From contig NZ_CANMZV010000007.1 in NCBI RefSeq assembly GCF_947502415.1, positions 186,001 to 250,000 of the forward strand: a DNA stretch of 64,000 nucleotides. Direction: 5' to 3'. Numbering within the stretch: position 1 is the stretch's first letter; each line of letters begins with the position of its first letter. Below the pieces are notes generated by a model that was not told the origin of the DNA, searched no databases, and was given only the letters and a program-made list of their open reading frames with translations. This DNA comes from an uncultured Photobacterium sp. (GTDB lineage Bacteria > Pseudomonadota > Gammaproteobacteria > Enterobacterales > Vibrionaceae). This document shows positions 37,301 to 46,762 of the stretch, piece after piece. A program made the translations under genes and the position numbers.

Positions 37301-37486
37301 GACCTGACTTAACTGGCAGTTACTTGCTGTTATCCAATTCGGTTTATTTGGCTCTTCGAAGCTGAGTATTTGAGACTGAAGGTCAGAAGCGTAGCTATAC
37401 CCGTTCATACCTGCAGATAAAATAACGGCAGTAATAACCTTCTTGTCCGTTACCTTTGAAGTCGGTAAGGCATATTTTAATTTCAT
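34379..37486 (-). CDS. PL8 chondroitin sulfate ABC lyase with GlyGly-CTERM surface-sorting tail
   Basis: A 1035-residue lyase. After a Sec signal (about 1-34) come the jelly-roll domain (about 35-200), helical toroid and beta-sandwich domains of chondroitinase ABC I. SHHWGYSGRWWY, RHNGHYPGY (H477, Y484), GRHPF (R536) and WSSEIY...NRYGRYQSHG (E628) give the full catalytic set. The C-terminus is SSGGGSTSP, one hydrophobic helix and RRR: a GlyGly-CTERM signal, known in Vibrio proteins to be processed by rhombosortase after type II secretion. It is therefore probably a cell-surface enzyme, unlike its two paralogues. Monocistronic, with a terminator overlapping ygjV; its promoter lies in the 593-bp region shared with a chemoreceptor gene. 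Confidence 0.93.
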   Translation of the reverse strand: MKLKYALPTSKVTDKKVITAVILSAGMNGYSYASDLQSQILSFEEPNKPNWITASNCQLSQVRAIHGDQSIHWQWTKGDSLTIDHSFTRLTDSQATSAYGRGATQVLSFWLYNPVAVDDSLTVELADNGANNASSFPVKLNFTGWRAIGVSLNADFIPAVTDQLAKLTFHAPSSANATAGSLNIDRVMVSVDDNRYQWSDAQVSTRYNEPEIVFALPDNLPAPTQAELDDADTIKQTLISEFSGNPGSLTSLETRFSKFGISKDSQGNITGRHVLTDKQQVIYQPAHLLAADKADFDNYVMLGDSDNQGKKLSGYAQLMLDIAKAYNNPAFSADEQRLAEMYRLMTEHLLDQGFADGSALVTSHHWGYSGRWWYISALMMADELAASNLLQPTYRALLWFSREFKDSFDMALNSGSSNLDYFNTLSRQHLALLLLNPDNSERIALLHTFSAFFSGALNQTPPGTNDGLRPDGTAWRHNGHYPGYAFSAFENAAHVAYILKDTGFSLSNDALDNLKSVMVAGWHYSNPYVPLALSGRHPFTDLSVNRYSDGLKWLANSYPSLNEELAAIYLQVTNTSHQQSSAIFGKSITPASLPEGSWSFNGGAFAIHRNGNRMAVLKGYNKDVWSSEIYTNDNRYGRYQSHGSAHVIPYGDPTHFGYQQEGWDWNRNPGATTIHLDYDSLESPKTSTLMVRSDNGISGSTSLKNQYSLFTFKHKAPQTINNFEPSFEAEKHVLAAGDKLFLTGAGISNSDGTNRTETTLFQLAIGSNPEGLWINGVNHKEANFSATLSSGDWLIDDNNVGYYLMEADNVQVRRGSQVSRHNKSKAQTSGEFTSAWIDHGVAPNNASYQYVMVMETTPTEMTAFANAMNNSPQFSALERSDNDQVLFDRSNQLYGYSSTGSAIFNKGPVKTISTTAQVLAQLNDKEAYLSIASPELNLQENDQPTPPVTIVVEIDGEWNINEMTASQAYSHHNGKTRITVESLFGSSVNLTLTQGDDDDGNNKGNSNQTGSSGGGSTSPLMLAFLGLLGLIYRRR

Positions 37487-38079
37487 TTAGAATAACCCTG
37501 AGTTTTTATTCCGTGCCTGAAAACGCGCAGATAATACAGCCTATTACGGCTAAGTCATAATGCGTCCGGAATCGTTATTTATTAATGATATTTGTTAATT
37601 TTCCAGCATCTTTGAATTACGTTGTGTTTTCTTTCTCTATTTGATTTTATTTAAATCAGTATATTGGCTGGATTGATTCAACGTGTCCGATTCTCCTGAC
37701 ACACTGTTGCCTCTGTTTTTCACTACTGTTTGTTGGTTTTGATATAGCTGATACTCAGTGATACGACAAAAATGCGATGCGTGTTTTAAGAGTAGAATAG
37801 CCTATATGGCTGTATATACTGCGATTTTTTACTGTTAGCTATTGATTTGTCAGGATTATAAGTAATGAGAGCCTTTAATGAACGGGTTCTTTTGTTTTCT
37901 TTCGTTTGTTTTCGTTGTGTGGTTTTCATCACAGTCAATAATTGAAAATCAAATTACTATGCATGCACATTAAGAGGTCGAAGTAACGGATATTAATATC
38001 TGCTGTAATTCGAAAAATAATTAAGCTTTGTGAAACTCGATTTTTATATTAATACGGTTTTATATTCTTAGGAGAAAAA
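37487..38079. promoter_or_regulatory. Divergent regulatory region of third lyase and chemoreceptor, with AgaR-like box
   Basis: CTTTCGTTTGTTTTCGTTGT (37899-37918) is a close AgaR-operator match, 160-180 bp before the chemoreceptor start. CATCACA (37927-37933) next to it is a weak CRP-like half. The left 400 bp is AT-rich, with no gene seen. Confidence 0.6.
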
Positions 38080-39882
38080 ATGTTTCGGTTAGATCAGTAC
38101 AGTTTCGGCAAACGGCTTGGTGCGGGATTTGCGATTATCATCATGATGCTGTTGCTGGTTTACGGGGAAGGATTCCGTGCCCGTTGGGTAACCGATAATG
38201 AGATTAATCAGTTAAATGCGGCCAATGTCGGTGTTCGAGAGGTCTTCGGATTGCAGGTGCTGGAAAATAACTACCTGAACACCCGGGATCCCATTTATGC
38301 CCAGCGGTTTAAAAAATGGCACAAGGTCAATTTGGATAACTTTGTTGCCAGTAAGGCGCTTTTCAGTAATAAGCAAGATCGTGGTTTGGTCGATCAGTTT
38401 GAAGCTGCCAGTATTGAGTACGGAAAAGAGTTCGACCAGTTTAATCAACAGATGAGCAGTATCCAAAATCTCACAAAGCAGATGGCTGAAGCCGAGAGGT
38501 TATGGGCGGAGCAATACCTGGCTGATTCAGCTCAGTTATTACTGGCACGGTTGGAACAGGCTCGCACGCAGACGGAATTGTCGCTGGATCCGGTATTAGT
38601 AAATAAGTGGGAAGACGATTTAAGCCAGTGGGCAAGCTATGTGCCTACATCAGAGGTTAAGGCATATCGTGGTAAGCTCAGTCAGGTTGGCCGCTTAGTG
38701 AAAGAGTCAGTCGGCACGCGTGAGATTATGCTTAAAGCCGCGACAGAGGTACGTGATAGTGCCAAATCACTGGTTGCTAATGTTGAGCTGCAAATGGCGA
38801 AAGACAAGCAGCTCAGTGCTGTAGTTGGCATTGTTGTTTGCCTCTCTGCTGTTGTGGCCAGTTTTTTCATCGGGCTGGTGATCACCCGTTCTGTCGTGAA
38901 TCCGATTAAGACTACCATTAGTATCGTGGAGCGCTTAGCTGATGGTGAGCTCTATCATCAATTGTCATCAGAGGCCCGAGATGAGCTGGCAAGTCTGTCT
39001 CAGGCTATCAACCATATGACAAACTCACTGCGCCATATGGTCGGTGATATCAGCCACAATCTTGAGCTGTTGAATAGCATGACATCCGAAATGGACTCGA
39101 TTGCAGAAGAGAACAACAGCGGGTCACAAAAGCAGTTGTCCGAATCCGAATTGGTAGCAACCGCCATGACTCAGTTGACTGCAACAATGAGCGAAATCAG
39201 CAGCAGCGTGACCGACGTTGCCGAAAGTGCCAGCCAGAGCCAACAGCTGATTATGCGCTGTAATCAGGTGACGGATACCGCAATCGAAGATATACGTCAC
39301 CTTGATACCAATATTACGGATGCCGCCGGGGTGGTTGAGCAGCTGGCGCAGGGGACAGAAAATATCAGTTCTGTACTTGAGGTGATCAACAGTATTTCCG
39401 AACAGACTAACTTGCTGGCATTGAATGCGGCGATTGAGGCTGCCCGGGCCGGAGAACAAGGACGCGGCTTTGCTGTTGTTGCTGATGAAGTGCGATTACT
39501 GGCACAAAGAACTCAGGCATCGACACAGGAAATCCACACAATTATTGAAGCATTACGTCATGATGCCTCACAAGCTGTGACTGTAATGGATTTAAGTCGG
39601 CAGTCAATGTTGTCATCACGCCAGCAGGTAAACGATATTGGCACCCACCTTGGTGACGTATCTGAACTGGTTAACAATGTTGCTGAGCAGGCGATCAATT
39701 TGTCATCAGCATCGGTAGAGCAAAATGTGACGGCAGAATCTTTTAATGAAAGTATGCAGGTGATTGTCGGTATAACTCGCCAATCATCAGAAACCGCAGC
39801 GCAGCTTGCAAAAACGGCGCGTCAGTTATCTCAGTGCAAAGATGAAATTAATATTCATATGTCGAAGTTTCGCTTGTCGTAA
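38080..39882 (+). CDS. Methyl-accepting chemotaxis protein with helical periplasmic domain
   Basis: A 600-residue chemoreceptor. TM1 at about 13-30, a periplasmic helical-bundle sensor (about 33-245), TM2 at about 247-270, a HAMP domain, then the signalling domain with the conserved tip around [20 protein letters not shown] and [18 protein letters not shown]. The AgaR-like box in its upstream region suggests co-induction with the degradation genes, so it may sense chondroitin fragments or products. That ligand is inference; four-helix sensors bind many small molecules. Own terminator at 39901. Confidence 0.9.
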   Translation: MFRLDQYSFGKRLGAGFAIIIMMLLLVYGEGFRARWVTDNEINQLNAANVGVREVFGLQVLENNYLNTRDPIYAQRFKKWHKVNLDNFVASKALFSNKQDRGLVDQFEAASIEYGKEFDQFNQQMSSIQNLTKQMAEAERLWAEQYLADSAQLLLARLEQARTQTELSLDPVLVNKWEDDLSQWASYVPTSEVKAYRGKLSQVGRLVKESVGTREIMLKAATEVRDSAKSLVANVELQMAKDKQLSAVVGIVVCLSAVVASFFIGLVITRSVVNPIKTTISIVERLADGELYHQLSSEARDELASLSQAINHMTNSLRHMVGDISHNLELLNSMTSEMDSIAEENNSGSQKQLSESELVATAMTQLTATMSEISSSVTDVAESASQSQQLIMRCNQVTDTAIEDIRHLDTNITDAAGVVEQLAQGTENISSVLEVINSISEQTNLLALNAAIEAARAGEQGRGFAVVADEVRLLAQRTQASTQEIHTIIEALRHDASQAVTVMDLSRQSMLSSRQQVNDIGTHLGDVSELVNNVAEQAINLSSASVEQNVTAESFNESMQVIVGITRQSSETAAQLAKTARQLSQCKDEINIHMSKFRLS

Positions 39883-39900
39883 ATAATGTATGAGATATTT

Positions 39901-39932
39901 AAAAACACCGCCTTTGAAAAGGCGGTGTTTTT
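39901..39932 (+). terminator. Terminator of the chemoreceptor gene
   Basis: AAAAACACCGCCTT pairs with AAGGCGGTGTTTTT around a short loop; perfect stem and T run. It can also work on the minus strand for the lipase gene. Confidence 0.92.
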
Positions 39933-39976
39933 ATTAATTAATGATATTTTAGTTGGGTGGTTATATTAAATGCTCT

Positions 39977-40999
39977 TTACAATAGACCTGCTATTGCATC
40001 TTCGAAGATGTCGGTTAAGGGAATATCATCCATCATATTCATTTGCTCCGGATAACCGACAACATGCTGGTAGGCAGCCTGAACCAGGTATTCAATGAGT
40101 AGTGGGTTAAATTCGCCTTCCAGCGGTGGTGTTTCCGCTTTTATTTGTTTGTATTTTTTGCCTTTGGTTTCTGCAATCATGCCTGTGATTAAAGCACGCT
40201 GGAATGGCGAAGGCAGCACCGGAGGTAACTCAAAGAGATATAAAGATTTGAGTTTTTTCAGCGATTTTGTATTCCAGGCATAAGGCACAATATCTAACGA
40301 GTTGGCAACGCGGGTACATTTATCGCCAAGCTGTTCATCAAAGTAATTAGCGAAGTCGGCATTACCGGCTGTTGGCCCGGCAAACGGAATTGTGGATATA
40401 TCAATGTTAGTGGAGAGTTCCTTTCCCTGAATGTCCTTCAGCCACAATGCCGCAGTGGAGGATAAAGCGCCGCCTTTACTGTGTCCGGTTACACAGACTT
40501 TTGCTTTACCTTCTGTTCCTATCTTCTCGTTCAGAAATTGCAGTACTGTTTTACCTTCGCCGGGAATGCCGGATTTGGGTTTTAATTTCTGTAGGGTTTT
40601 GAGACCGTAGCTGGTGCTCTTGGAAATTTTAAGCTTGCGATCTTCAACGGATGCATAAGGCCATTTCTTCATCTTTCTTACCATGAAGTCATTAAACAGC
40701 CAGTCTGAAATGGATACCGGGTTCGTGCCGCGAATGGCAATCACGTATTCGCCTTCAACGCCTTTTTTCTGCACCACATACATCATGGCATCGTTGAAGA
40801 TAGTATAAGGAATGGTGTAAACCGCAGGCCCCCAGACGACCTCCCAGTCATCATCCTGAAAAGGCTTCCACTCTTTTAGGGCCTCATTCATTTTTTTCAG
40901 GATGAGTTCGGCATTTTCTTGTGCGGAGCCGGTGTGGGTAATGCCGTAATAGCTCATGTAGCTGAATGCCAGCATGAGTTGTTCCTTGGTATAAGCCAT
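39977..40999 (-). CDS. Lipase class 3 family protein
   Basis: A 340-residue alpha/beta-hydrolase. GHSKGGALSS carries the GxSxG nucleophile elbow, and IAIRGTNPVSISDWLFND resembles the oxyanion segment of class 3 lipases. A later Asp (NSLDIVPYAW) and a His (QHVVGYP) could complete the triad. No signal peptide is visible, so it is cytoplasmic or exported by another route. It shows no link to glycan breakdown and is probably a bystander between two chemoreceptor genes. Confidence 0.75.
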   Translation of the reverse strand: MAYTKEQLMLAFSYMSYYGITHTGSAQENAELILKKMNEALKEWKPFQDDDWEVVWGPAVYTIPYTIFNDAMMYVVQKKGVEGEYVIAIRGTNPVSISDWLFNDFMVRKMKKWPYASVEDRKLKISKSTSYGLKTLQKLKPKSGIPGEGKTVLQFLNEKIGTEGKAKVCVTGHSKGGALSSTAALWLKDIQGKELSTNIDISTIPFAGPTAGNADFANYFDEQLGDKCTRVANSLDIVPYAWNTKSLKKLKSLYLFELPPVLPSPFQRALITGMIAETKGKKYKQIKAETPPLEGEFNPLLIEYLVQAAYQHVVGYPEQMNMMDDIPLTDIFEDAIAGLL

Positions 41000-41667
41000 A
41001 ATTCCACCTTTTAATCACATTCGATAATAATGATGAATATATTCAGATAATGAAGTGAATATTTGGGTGAGGTGTGAATGGAATCTGATGTAATTTATAG
41101 AGTAATTAATCCATGTAAAATAACAAACACACGCGATCACTGTAATCAATATTAGCCTTGTATTTTGTGCTGAAATTAATCGTGTCATTTTTGTGATCAC
41201 TAAGAGATTAATATTTGAAAACAGTTGTCATGTTGGTTTTATATTCTGACTCAATTCGCTGTTTGTACTTTCCTTTATCGCATTACAAAATTTCCGTTAT
41301 GCCATGATGAATGGGGTAGCCCACAAGCAAATTAGCCCCCCTCGCTTGAGAGTTGTTTCTTGTTGGAGGGGTGACGGCGTAACTTTGTTGGTGGCGAACC
41401 AATGAGTTTTACTGCAACTTTAAAACTTTCATCGTGAAGAGGTTTTGTTCTGATAACCGACTCTGCCACATGAGCAAAACAACGAAGTGACATCCCTTGG
41501 AATGGATGCAATTTTATGCTGGTATTTTTGAGTGTGATCAATTGGTTAGTAAGTAAACAACATACTGTACGATTAGGTGAAGGTTATCTGATATCATTTC
41601 TTTTTATTGTCTAAATTGTCAATTGTCAATTGGCATTATGTAAAGCCGAAAGGTTTTGAGGTACTAA
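41000..41667. other. 668-bp intergenic region, no confident gene
   Basis: Two short minus-strand frames occur (41015-41200, hydrophobic, 61 codons; 41332-41541, 69 codons, basic C-terminus). Neither has a convincing ribosome-binding site or a family I know. The second, with nearby CCCCTC/GAGGGG arms, might be a decayed repeat or mobile remnant. The right end must hold the promoter of the second chemoreceptor. Confidence 0.4.
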
Positions 41668-43845
41668 ATGCACAACACTCAATCTGCCAGCTATCTCGGA
41701 CGTCATTCCGTACGCTGGAAGTTCCTTCTTGCGGCAGGGGGAAGCCTGGTTATCACGGTCACGGCACTTATTTTTTCGTTCTTTTATGCTAACCAGCAAA
41801 CGCAGGATTTGGTACGTCAGCAGACGGAAGAAAACCTTAAACAGTCCGCAGAGCTATATATTGAAGAACTGGCCGGTGAGCAATCCCTTTTGATTCAACG
41901 CTTATTCGACCGTTCGTTTGATCGTGCTGAGATGTTACGCAGCAGTCTGCTTTTTCTGAAAAAGAATTCCGCAGAGAATCAGATACCGGCTGAAAAATTA
42001 CGTCTTTCCATGAATCAGCTTATTCAGCAAACGGTCAGTGATAACGCACAGATGCTGGGTATCTATGTGGTGTTTGATAAGAATGCCCTGGATGGTGAGG
42101 ATGCAAAGTTTGTTGATGCTGATGAATTGGCTGGTACAGGCACGGGGCGCTTTGCTCCCTATTGGGCCCGTAATTCAGATGGTAGCGTTGAACTTGAGGT
42201 GCTGCTTGAAGAAGATTTGTACGACACAGAGGTTGACGACAACCAGATGCCAATAAATGAGTGGTATGCCTGTTCGATGCGAAATAATGGTCAGGCATGT
42301 GTTCTCAATCCTTATCTTGATACGGTTGATGGTGAAGAGATGCTGATGACTTCTCTGACCTTGCCATTGAAGGAAAATGGCAGGCTGATTGGTATGTTGG
42401 GTATTGATTTTAGCCTTGCTGATATCCAGAGCATGATAAATCAGGCCGACCGTCGTGTTTTTGAGGGGGACGGTGAAGTTATCTTGTTGAGTCATGGTGG
42501 TTTGATTGTTGGTTACGATGCCAAGCCTGCACTGGTAGGCGAACACCTGAAGGCGGGTAATTTTGTATCTGAAGGTTCGTTGCTGAGCTGGCTGAAAAAT
42601 CCAAAGCATTCCGTTCAGTGGCAAAATGACGGTCAGATCCTGGAAGCATGTGTTCCTGTTAAGCTCGCAGGGAATAAACAATCCTGGGGAATGGTTTTTG
42701 AACTGCCTCGTGAGAGTGTGATGGCCCGTGCAATTTCTCTGGAACAGTCACTTAAAACAGCTAATGCAGATAATGCTTCGAAAATTATCTTGATAGGCGT
42801 TGGGGTGACGCTTCTGGCGCTTGGGCTGATCTGGGTATTGGCGATTCGTCTGGTGGCACCGATCCGGCTGGTGGCAGATCGTCTTCAGGATATTGCAACC
42901 GGTGAAGGTGACCTGACCCGCAGGCTGACGGTGAACAGTGACGACGAGCTTGGGGCGCTGGCAAATGGATTTAACCTGTTTGTCGATAAACTGCAGGGAA
43001 CGGTGAAGCAGATTGCCCACTCAGTGGAAGATGCGAAATCGAGAGCCGAGGAAGCATCTCAAATATCTAATCGCACTAGCGACGGAATGCAGCAGCAATT
43101 TAATGAAGTGGATTTGGTTGCCAGTGCGGCGGCCGAGTTAGCGTCAACAGCACAGGAAGTCGCCAATCATGCAGGGCAGGCTGTTAGTTCGGCGAAAGAA
43201 GCCAATAATGCCGCAGAGCAAGGAAAAGGTGTGATAGCCCAGACGACTGAGGCAATGTCTTCGCTGGTTGAGGAAGTCAGTGCTACTGTTCCTATTGCTG
43301 ATCGTCTGGCGCAAAATAGCGACAATATTGATTCAATTCTTGAAGTTATCGAAGCCATTGCAGAGCAAACTAATTTGCTGGCACTGAACGCTGCAATCGA
43401 GGCTGCTCGTGCAGGTGAGCAGGGGCGTGGTTTTGCGGTTGTTGCAGATGAAGTCAGAACTCTGGCCGGTCGTACTCAGGATTCTATCAGTCAGATCCGT
43501 GAGGTGATCGATTCATTGAAGGCGGGCACCGGTGAAGTGGTTGAAGCAATTCAAAAAGGTAATGATAAAGCACAAATCACGGCTGAGCAGGTGACGGAAA
43601 CTGTCGCGGTTCTGGAGCAGATCATCACGTATATCTCCAGTATTGATGACATCAGTAACCTTATCGCTGTTGCCGCAACAGAGCAGCGCAATGTTGCCGG
43701 AGAGCTGAGCTGTAATGTGTCCAATATTCGGGATGTCAGCCAGTCGGTGAGTACCGGGGCTGAAGAGTCCGCCAGAGGCAGCCAGCAGCTGGAAACTCTG
43801 ATGCAGGAACTGCAAGTTCTGGTTCGCCAGTTCAAGGTCAAATAA
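41668..43845 (+). CDS. Methyl-accepting chemotaxis protein with double-Cache sensor
   Basis: A 725-residue chemoreceptor. TM1 is near 20-40 and a large periplasmic domain (about 45-365) has the dCache layout ([49 protein letters not shown]). TM2 at about 372-395 is followed by HAMP ([19 protein letters not shown]) and the signalling domain with [22 protein letters not shown] and [15 protein letters not shown]. No AgaR-like box is visible just upstream, unlike the other receptor. dCache receptors usually bind amino acids or other small molecules; the ligand here is unknown. Confidence 0.9.
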   Translation: MHNTQSASYLGRHSVRWKFLLAAGGSLVITVTALIFSFFYANQQTQDLVRQQTEENLKQSAELYIEELAGEQSLLIQRLFDRSFDRAEMLRSSLLFLKKNSAENQIPAEKLRLSMNQLIQQTVSDNAQMLGIYVVFDKNALDGEDAKFVDADELAGTGTGRFAPYWARNSDGSVELEVLLEEDLYDTEVDDNQMPINEWYACSMRNNGQACVLNPYLDTVDGEEMLMTSLTLPLKENGRLIGMLGIDFSLADIQSMINQADRRVFEGDGEVILLSHGGLIVGYDAKPALVGEHLKAGNFVSEGSLLSWLKNPKHSVQWQNDGQILEACVPVKLAGNKQSWGMVFELPRESVMARAISLEQSLKTANADNASKIILIGVGVTLLALGLIWVLAIRLVAPIRLVADRLQDIATGEGDLTRRLTVNSDDELGALANGFNLFVDKLQGTVKQIAHSVEDAKSRAEEASQISNRTSDGMQQQFNEVDLVASAAAELASTAQEVANHAGQAVSSAKEANNAAEQGKGVIAQTTEAMSSLVEEVSATVPIADRLAQNSDNIDSILEVIEAIAEQTNLLALNAAIEAARAGEQGRGFAVVADEVRTLAGRTQDSISQIREVIDSLKAGTGEVVEAIQKGNDKAQITAEQVTETVAVLEQIITYISSIDDISNLIAVAATEQRNVAGELSCNVSNIRDVSQSVSTGAEESARGSQQLETLMQELQVLVRQFKVK

Positions 43846-44060
43846 GGCCAGTGACTCCTTTCTTTCTGAAGGCTGCAATGGCTTTCAGGAGGAAAGGAAA
43901 AACATTTCACATACTTAATAAAATCATACAAATACGTCACTAGTATTCTTTTCCTGTTGACCATCAGATTTTGATCACAATCTCATTAATTTGTTGTAAA
44001 TAATGTAATTGCAGGAAATTGCGAGGTGTAGATCTCAATGATAAACTTCTTGATATCTTG

Positions 44061-44166
44061 CTTCGTATAATCCCAATGATATGGTTTGGGAGTTTCTACC
44101 AAGAGCCTTAAACTCTTGATTATGAAGTCTGTAACTTTATGCATAGCCTAGTAAAGGTAGAGACTC
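44061..44166 (+). promoter_or_regulatory. Adenine (purine-class) riboswitch controlling add
   Basis: Aptamer 44061-44127: P1 CTTCGTA/TATGAAG, P2 TCCCAA/TTGGGA (44071-76 with 44086-91), P3 CAAGAG/CTCTTG (44100-105 with 44113-118), and loops of the purine-riboswitch type (TGATATGG, CCTTAAA). The specificity base after CTTGA is T (44120), which selects adenine. Expression platform: AGTCT...CTTTA (44126-44139) can pair with TAAAG...AGACT (44152-44165). That pairing hides the Shine-Dalgarno AAAGG and competes with the 3' arm of P1, so it acts as a translational ON switch. It closely matches the V. vulnificus add element. The remaining gap from 43846 has only an imperfect hairpin (about 43859-43900). 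Confidence 0.95.
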
Positions 44167-45162
44167 ATGAATTACTTTGATTTACCCAAGATTGATCTAC
44201 ATTGCCACCTGGATGGTAGCGTTCGTCCGCAAACCATCCTTGACCTTGCCTGCGAGCAAAACCTGACTCTGCCTAGCGAAGATATTGCTGAAATCAAAGA
44301 CATGATGGTTGCGCCAGAGACTTGTCCGAATCTGGATGAGTACCTGAAGCGATTCGAACTGCCGCTTTCTGTAATGCAGGAAGAAGAGGCGATTGAGCGT
44401 ATCTCATTTGAAGTATTTGAAGATGCGGCTAAAGAAAACGTTAAATACCTGGAAGTACGCTTCGGCCCGCTACTGCACACTCAAAAAGGCCTGAACCTTG
44501 ATCAGATCATCGGTAGTGTCGTGAAAGGCATGAAAAAGGCAGAAGAGCTGTACGACATTAAAGGTAACTACATTCTGTCTATTCTGCGTACCATGCCTAA
44601 AGATCAGATTAATGAGGTTATTGATGCCGGTGCGAAATACCTGAATGACGGTGTTGCTGCATTCGACCTGGCCGGTAGTGAAGTACCGGGATTTTGTCAT
44701 GAATTCATCCCTTACGCGAAATACGCTATCGAGAAAGGCTACCGTGTAACCATTCACGCCGGTGAACAGGGTTCCGGTCAGAACGTTTACGACGCGGTTT
44801 CACTGCTGGGTGCTGAGCGTATCGGCCACGGTATTCACATCAAAGGCCATCAGCAGGCTTATGATCTGGTGAAGAGTGATGAGGTTGCGCTGGAAACCTG
44901 CCCTAGCAGCAACATTCAGACTAAAGCGGTTGATGATCTTGCCAGCCATCCGATCAAAGCATTCCATAAAGACGGCGTGCTGATCACAATCAACACGGAT
45001 AACCGTACTGTTTCTAACACCACAATGACTGACGAAGTGCGTAAAGTGGTTGAAGAGTTTGAGCTGACTCGTGAAGATTACTTCGAAATCTACAAAGTGA
45101 GTATCGAGCACTCCTTTGCATCTGACGCAGTGAAGCAACACCTGCGCCAGTACGCTGAGTAA
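44167..45162 (+). CDS. add: Adenosine deaminase
   Basis: A 331-residue zinc amidohydrolase converting adenosine to inosine in purine salvage. [11 protein letters not shown] carries zinc ligands H12 and H14, HAGEQG the catalytic Glu, RIGHGIHI a further active-site His, and [10 protein letters not shown] the late metal Asp. Expression is expected to rise when adenine binds the riboswitch immediately upstream. It lies inside the glycan locus but has no metabolic link to it. A strong terminator follows. Confidence 0.95.
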   Translation: MNYFDLPKIDLHCHLDGSVRPQTILDLACEQNLTLPSEDIAEIKDMMVAPETCPNLDEYLKRFELPLSVMQEEEAIERISFEVFEDAAKENVKYLEVRFGPLLHTQKGLNLDQIIGSVVKGMKKAEELYDIKGNYILSILRTMPKDQINEVIDAGAKYLNDGVAAFDLAGSEVPGFCHEFIPYAKYAIEKGYRVTIHAGEQGSGQNVYDAVSLLGAERIGHGIHIKGHQQAYDLVKSDEVALETCPSSNIQTKAVDDLASHPIKAFHKDGVLITINTDNRTVSNTTMTDEVRKVVEEFELTREDYFEIYKVSIEHSFASDAVKQHLRQYAE

Positions 45163-45194
45163 TCGCAACTCTTAAACATTGCTGTCGGATATAC

Positions 45195-45230
45195 CAAGGG
45201 GCTAAATGATATTTGGCCCCTTGTTTTTTT
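45195..45230 (+). terminator. Terminator of add
   Basis: CAAGGGGC and GCCCCTTG (arms extendable with TAAAT/TTTG) followed by seven T. Confidence 0.92.
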
Positions 45231-45317
45231 ATGGCATTAGAGCAGACAATCTGTTTTGCCGTGACGTTATTGTTTGCAATCTTATTGGCTAAGTCACTTA
45301 CATATCGTTTCAATGTT

Positions 45318-45431
45318 CATTTCGTTTGCCTGTTTTTGTTTTCGTTTATTTCACCTCTTCCTCTTTAATATGTGATCTTAACCGTTCCTCCTTCTTTGTT
45401 TTTCACGTATATTTCCTTTCGTTTCTTTGTG
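45318..45431 (+). promoter_or_regulatory. AgaR-like boxes and CRP-like half site before the anSME/sulfatase unit
   Basis: Boxes: CATTTCGTTTGCC (45318-45330), TTGTTTTCGTTTATTTCACC (45336-45355) and CCTTTCGTTTCTTTGTG (45415-45431). TGTGATC (45371-45377) lies 44 bp before the last box, the same spacing as upstream of kbaY. The gap 45231-45472 contains no gene. Confidence 0.6.
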
Positions 45432-45472
45432 TGGTATTTCGATATCTTTCACTTGGTGTCGCGGAGGTAACC

Positions 45473-46735
45473 ATGGCAACAAAAAATCATAAAAAAGCCC
45501 GTTTCCATATGATGGCAAAACCGACTAGCTACCGTTGTAATCTGAAATGTGACTATTGTTTTTATCTTGAAAAAGAAGAAATGGTGGATGCATCGGACGG
45601 TAAGAAAGCGGCATCCCCTGAGTCTTCAGCTCAAAAGCCTTCAGATCAGATGTCCGATGCGATGTTGAAACGTTATATCCGAGACTACATCCGCTCCCAG
45701 GATCGCGATGAGATAGATTTTGCCTGGCAGGGCGGCGAACCGACACTGGCCGGACTCGACTTTTACCGCAATGCGGTGAAGTACCAGAAGCAATACGCAG
45801 ACGGTAAGACAATTACCAATAGCTTCCAGACCAATGCCGTGGCGATTAACCGCCAGTGGGCACAGTTCTTTGCTGATAATAATTTTCTTATCGGGGTGTC
45901 AGTCGATGGCGCAGCAGACGTTCATGACAAGTACCGGATCTCAGTGAATGGCAAGCCGACCTTTGAGCGGGTCAAGCATGCGATATCCCTGCTAAAGGAA
46001 TTCAATGTTCAGTTTAATACTCTGACCGTTATCAACGATCAGAACTGGGATAAAGCCAGGGAAACTTATCACGCCCTTAAGGAACTCGGTTCCGAACATA
46101 TGCAGTTTATTCCGATTGTTGAGGTTGAGCAGCGATGCCAGCAGAGTTCGACAGGCCATTATTCACCGACAGCAGATGCAACCCTTACTCACTTTTCTGT
46201 GCCGGCACAGGGATACGGTCAGTTCATGACCGAGATATTTGATGAGTGGATCAAAGAAGATGTCGGGCGCATTTTCATCCGCATGTTCGACAGCATTCTG
46301 GCGACCTGGATGGGATATCCCGCTTCGGTTTGTGTCCAGGCCAAAGAGTGTGGTCAGGCAATGGTGATTGAAGCTAACGGCGATCTATATTCCTGTGACC
46401 ATTATGTCTACCCGGCTAACCGACTCGGCAATATTACCCAGACTGATATCGGAAAGCTGGCTACCAGCAAGCAGCAGCAACGCTTTGGCTCAGCAAAAGC
46501 GACGAAGCTTACCAGCCTGTGCCAGCAGTGCGAGGTTAATGTGCTGTGCAACGGCGGCTGCCCTAAACACCGGATTACCCCCATCGAAGGTGAGAAGTAC
46601 AAACAGAATTACCTTTGTGCTTCTTACAAACGGATTTTTACGCATACCGCAACGGCTATGCACCTGATGGTGCAGGAGATCCAGCGCGGCGGCGTTGCGG
46701 CTAACGTCATGCCGATACTGGCAAACATGCGTTAA
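45473..46735 (+). CDS. Anaerobic sulfatase-maturating enzyme (anSME), radical SAM
   Basis: A 420-residue cytoplasmic radical SAM enzyme that oxidises the sulfatase motif Cys to formylglycine. CNLKCDYC gives the CxxxCxxC cluster (C22, C26, C29), WQGGEPTL is the AdoMet-binding GGE motif, and the C-terminal half carries the SPASM cysteines (CGQAM, YSCDHYVYP, CQQCEVNVLCNGGC). Start ATG 45473 with GGAGG 5 nt upstream; the longer in-frame extension would be hydrophobic junk. It is 27 bp before a sulfatase gene and is the only maturase in the window, so it probably serves all three Cys-type sulfatases. Confidence 0.93.
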   Translation: MATKNHKKARFHMMAKPTSYRCNLKCDYCFYLEKEEMVDASDGKKAASPESSAQKPSDQMSDAMLKRYIRDYIRSQDRDEIDFAWQGGEPTLAGLDFYRNAVKYQKQYADGKTITNSFQTNAVAINRQWAQFFADNNFLIGVSVDGAADVHDKYRISVNGKPTFERVKHAISLLKEFNVQFNTLTVINDQNWDKARETYHALKELGSEHMQFIPIVEVEQRCQQSSTGHYSPTADATLTHFSVPAQGYGQFMTEIFDEWIKEDVGRIFIRMFDSILATWMGYPASVCVQAKECGQAMVIEANGDLYSCDHYVYPANRLGNITQTDIGKLATSKQQQRFGSAKATKLTSLCQQCEVNVLCNGGCPKHRITPIEGEKYKQNYLCASYKRIFTHTATAMHLMVQEIQRGGVAANVMPILANMR

Positions 46736-46762
46736 GTGGTTTTATTTGAAAAGGAGTGAACA

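Noticed and set aside
41332-41541. 69-codon minus-strand frame in the lipase-chemoreceptor gap
   Set aside because: No start signal or family recognised; kept only as a possible decayed repeat in the gap description.
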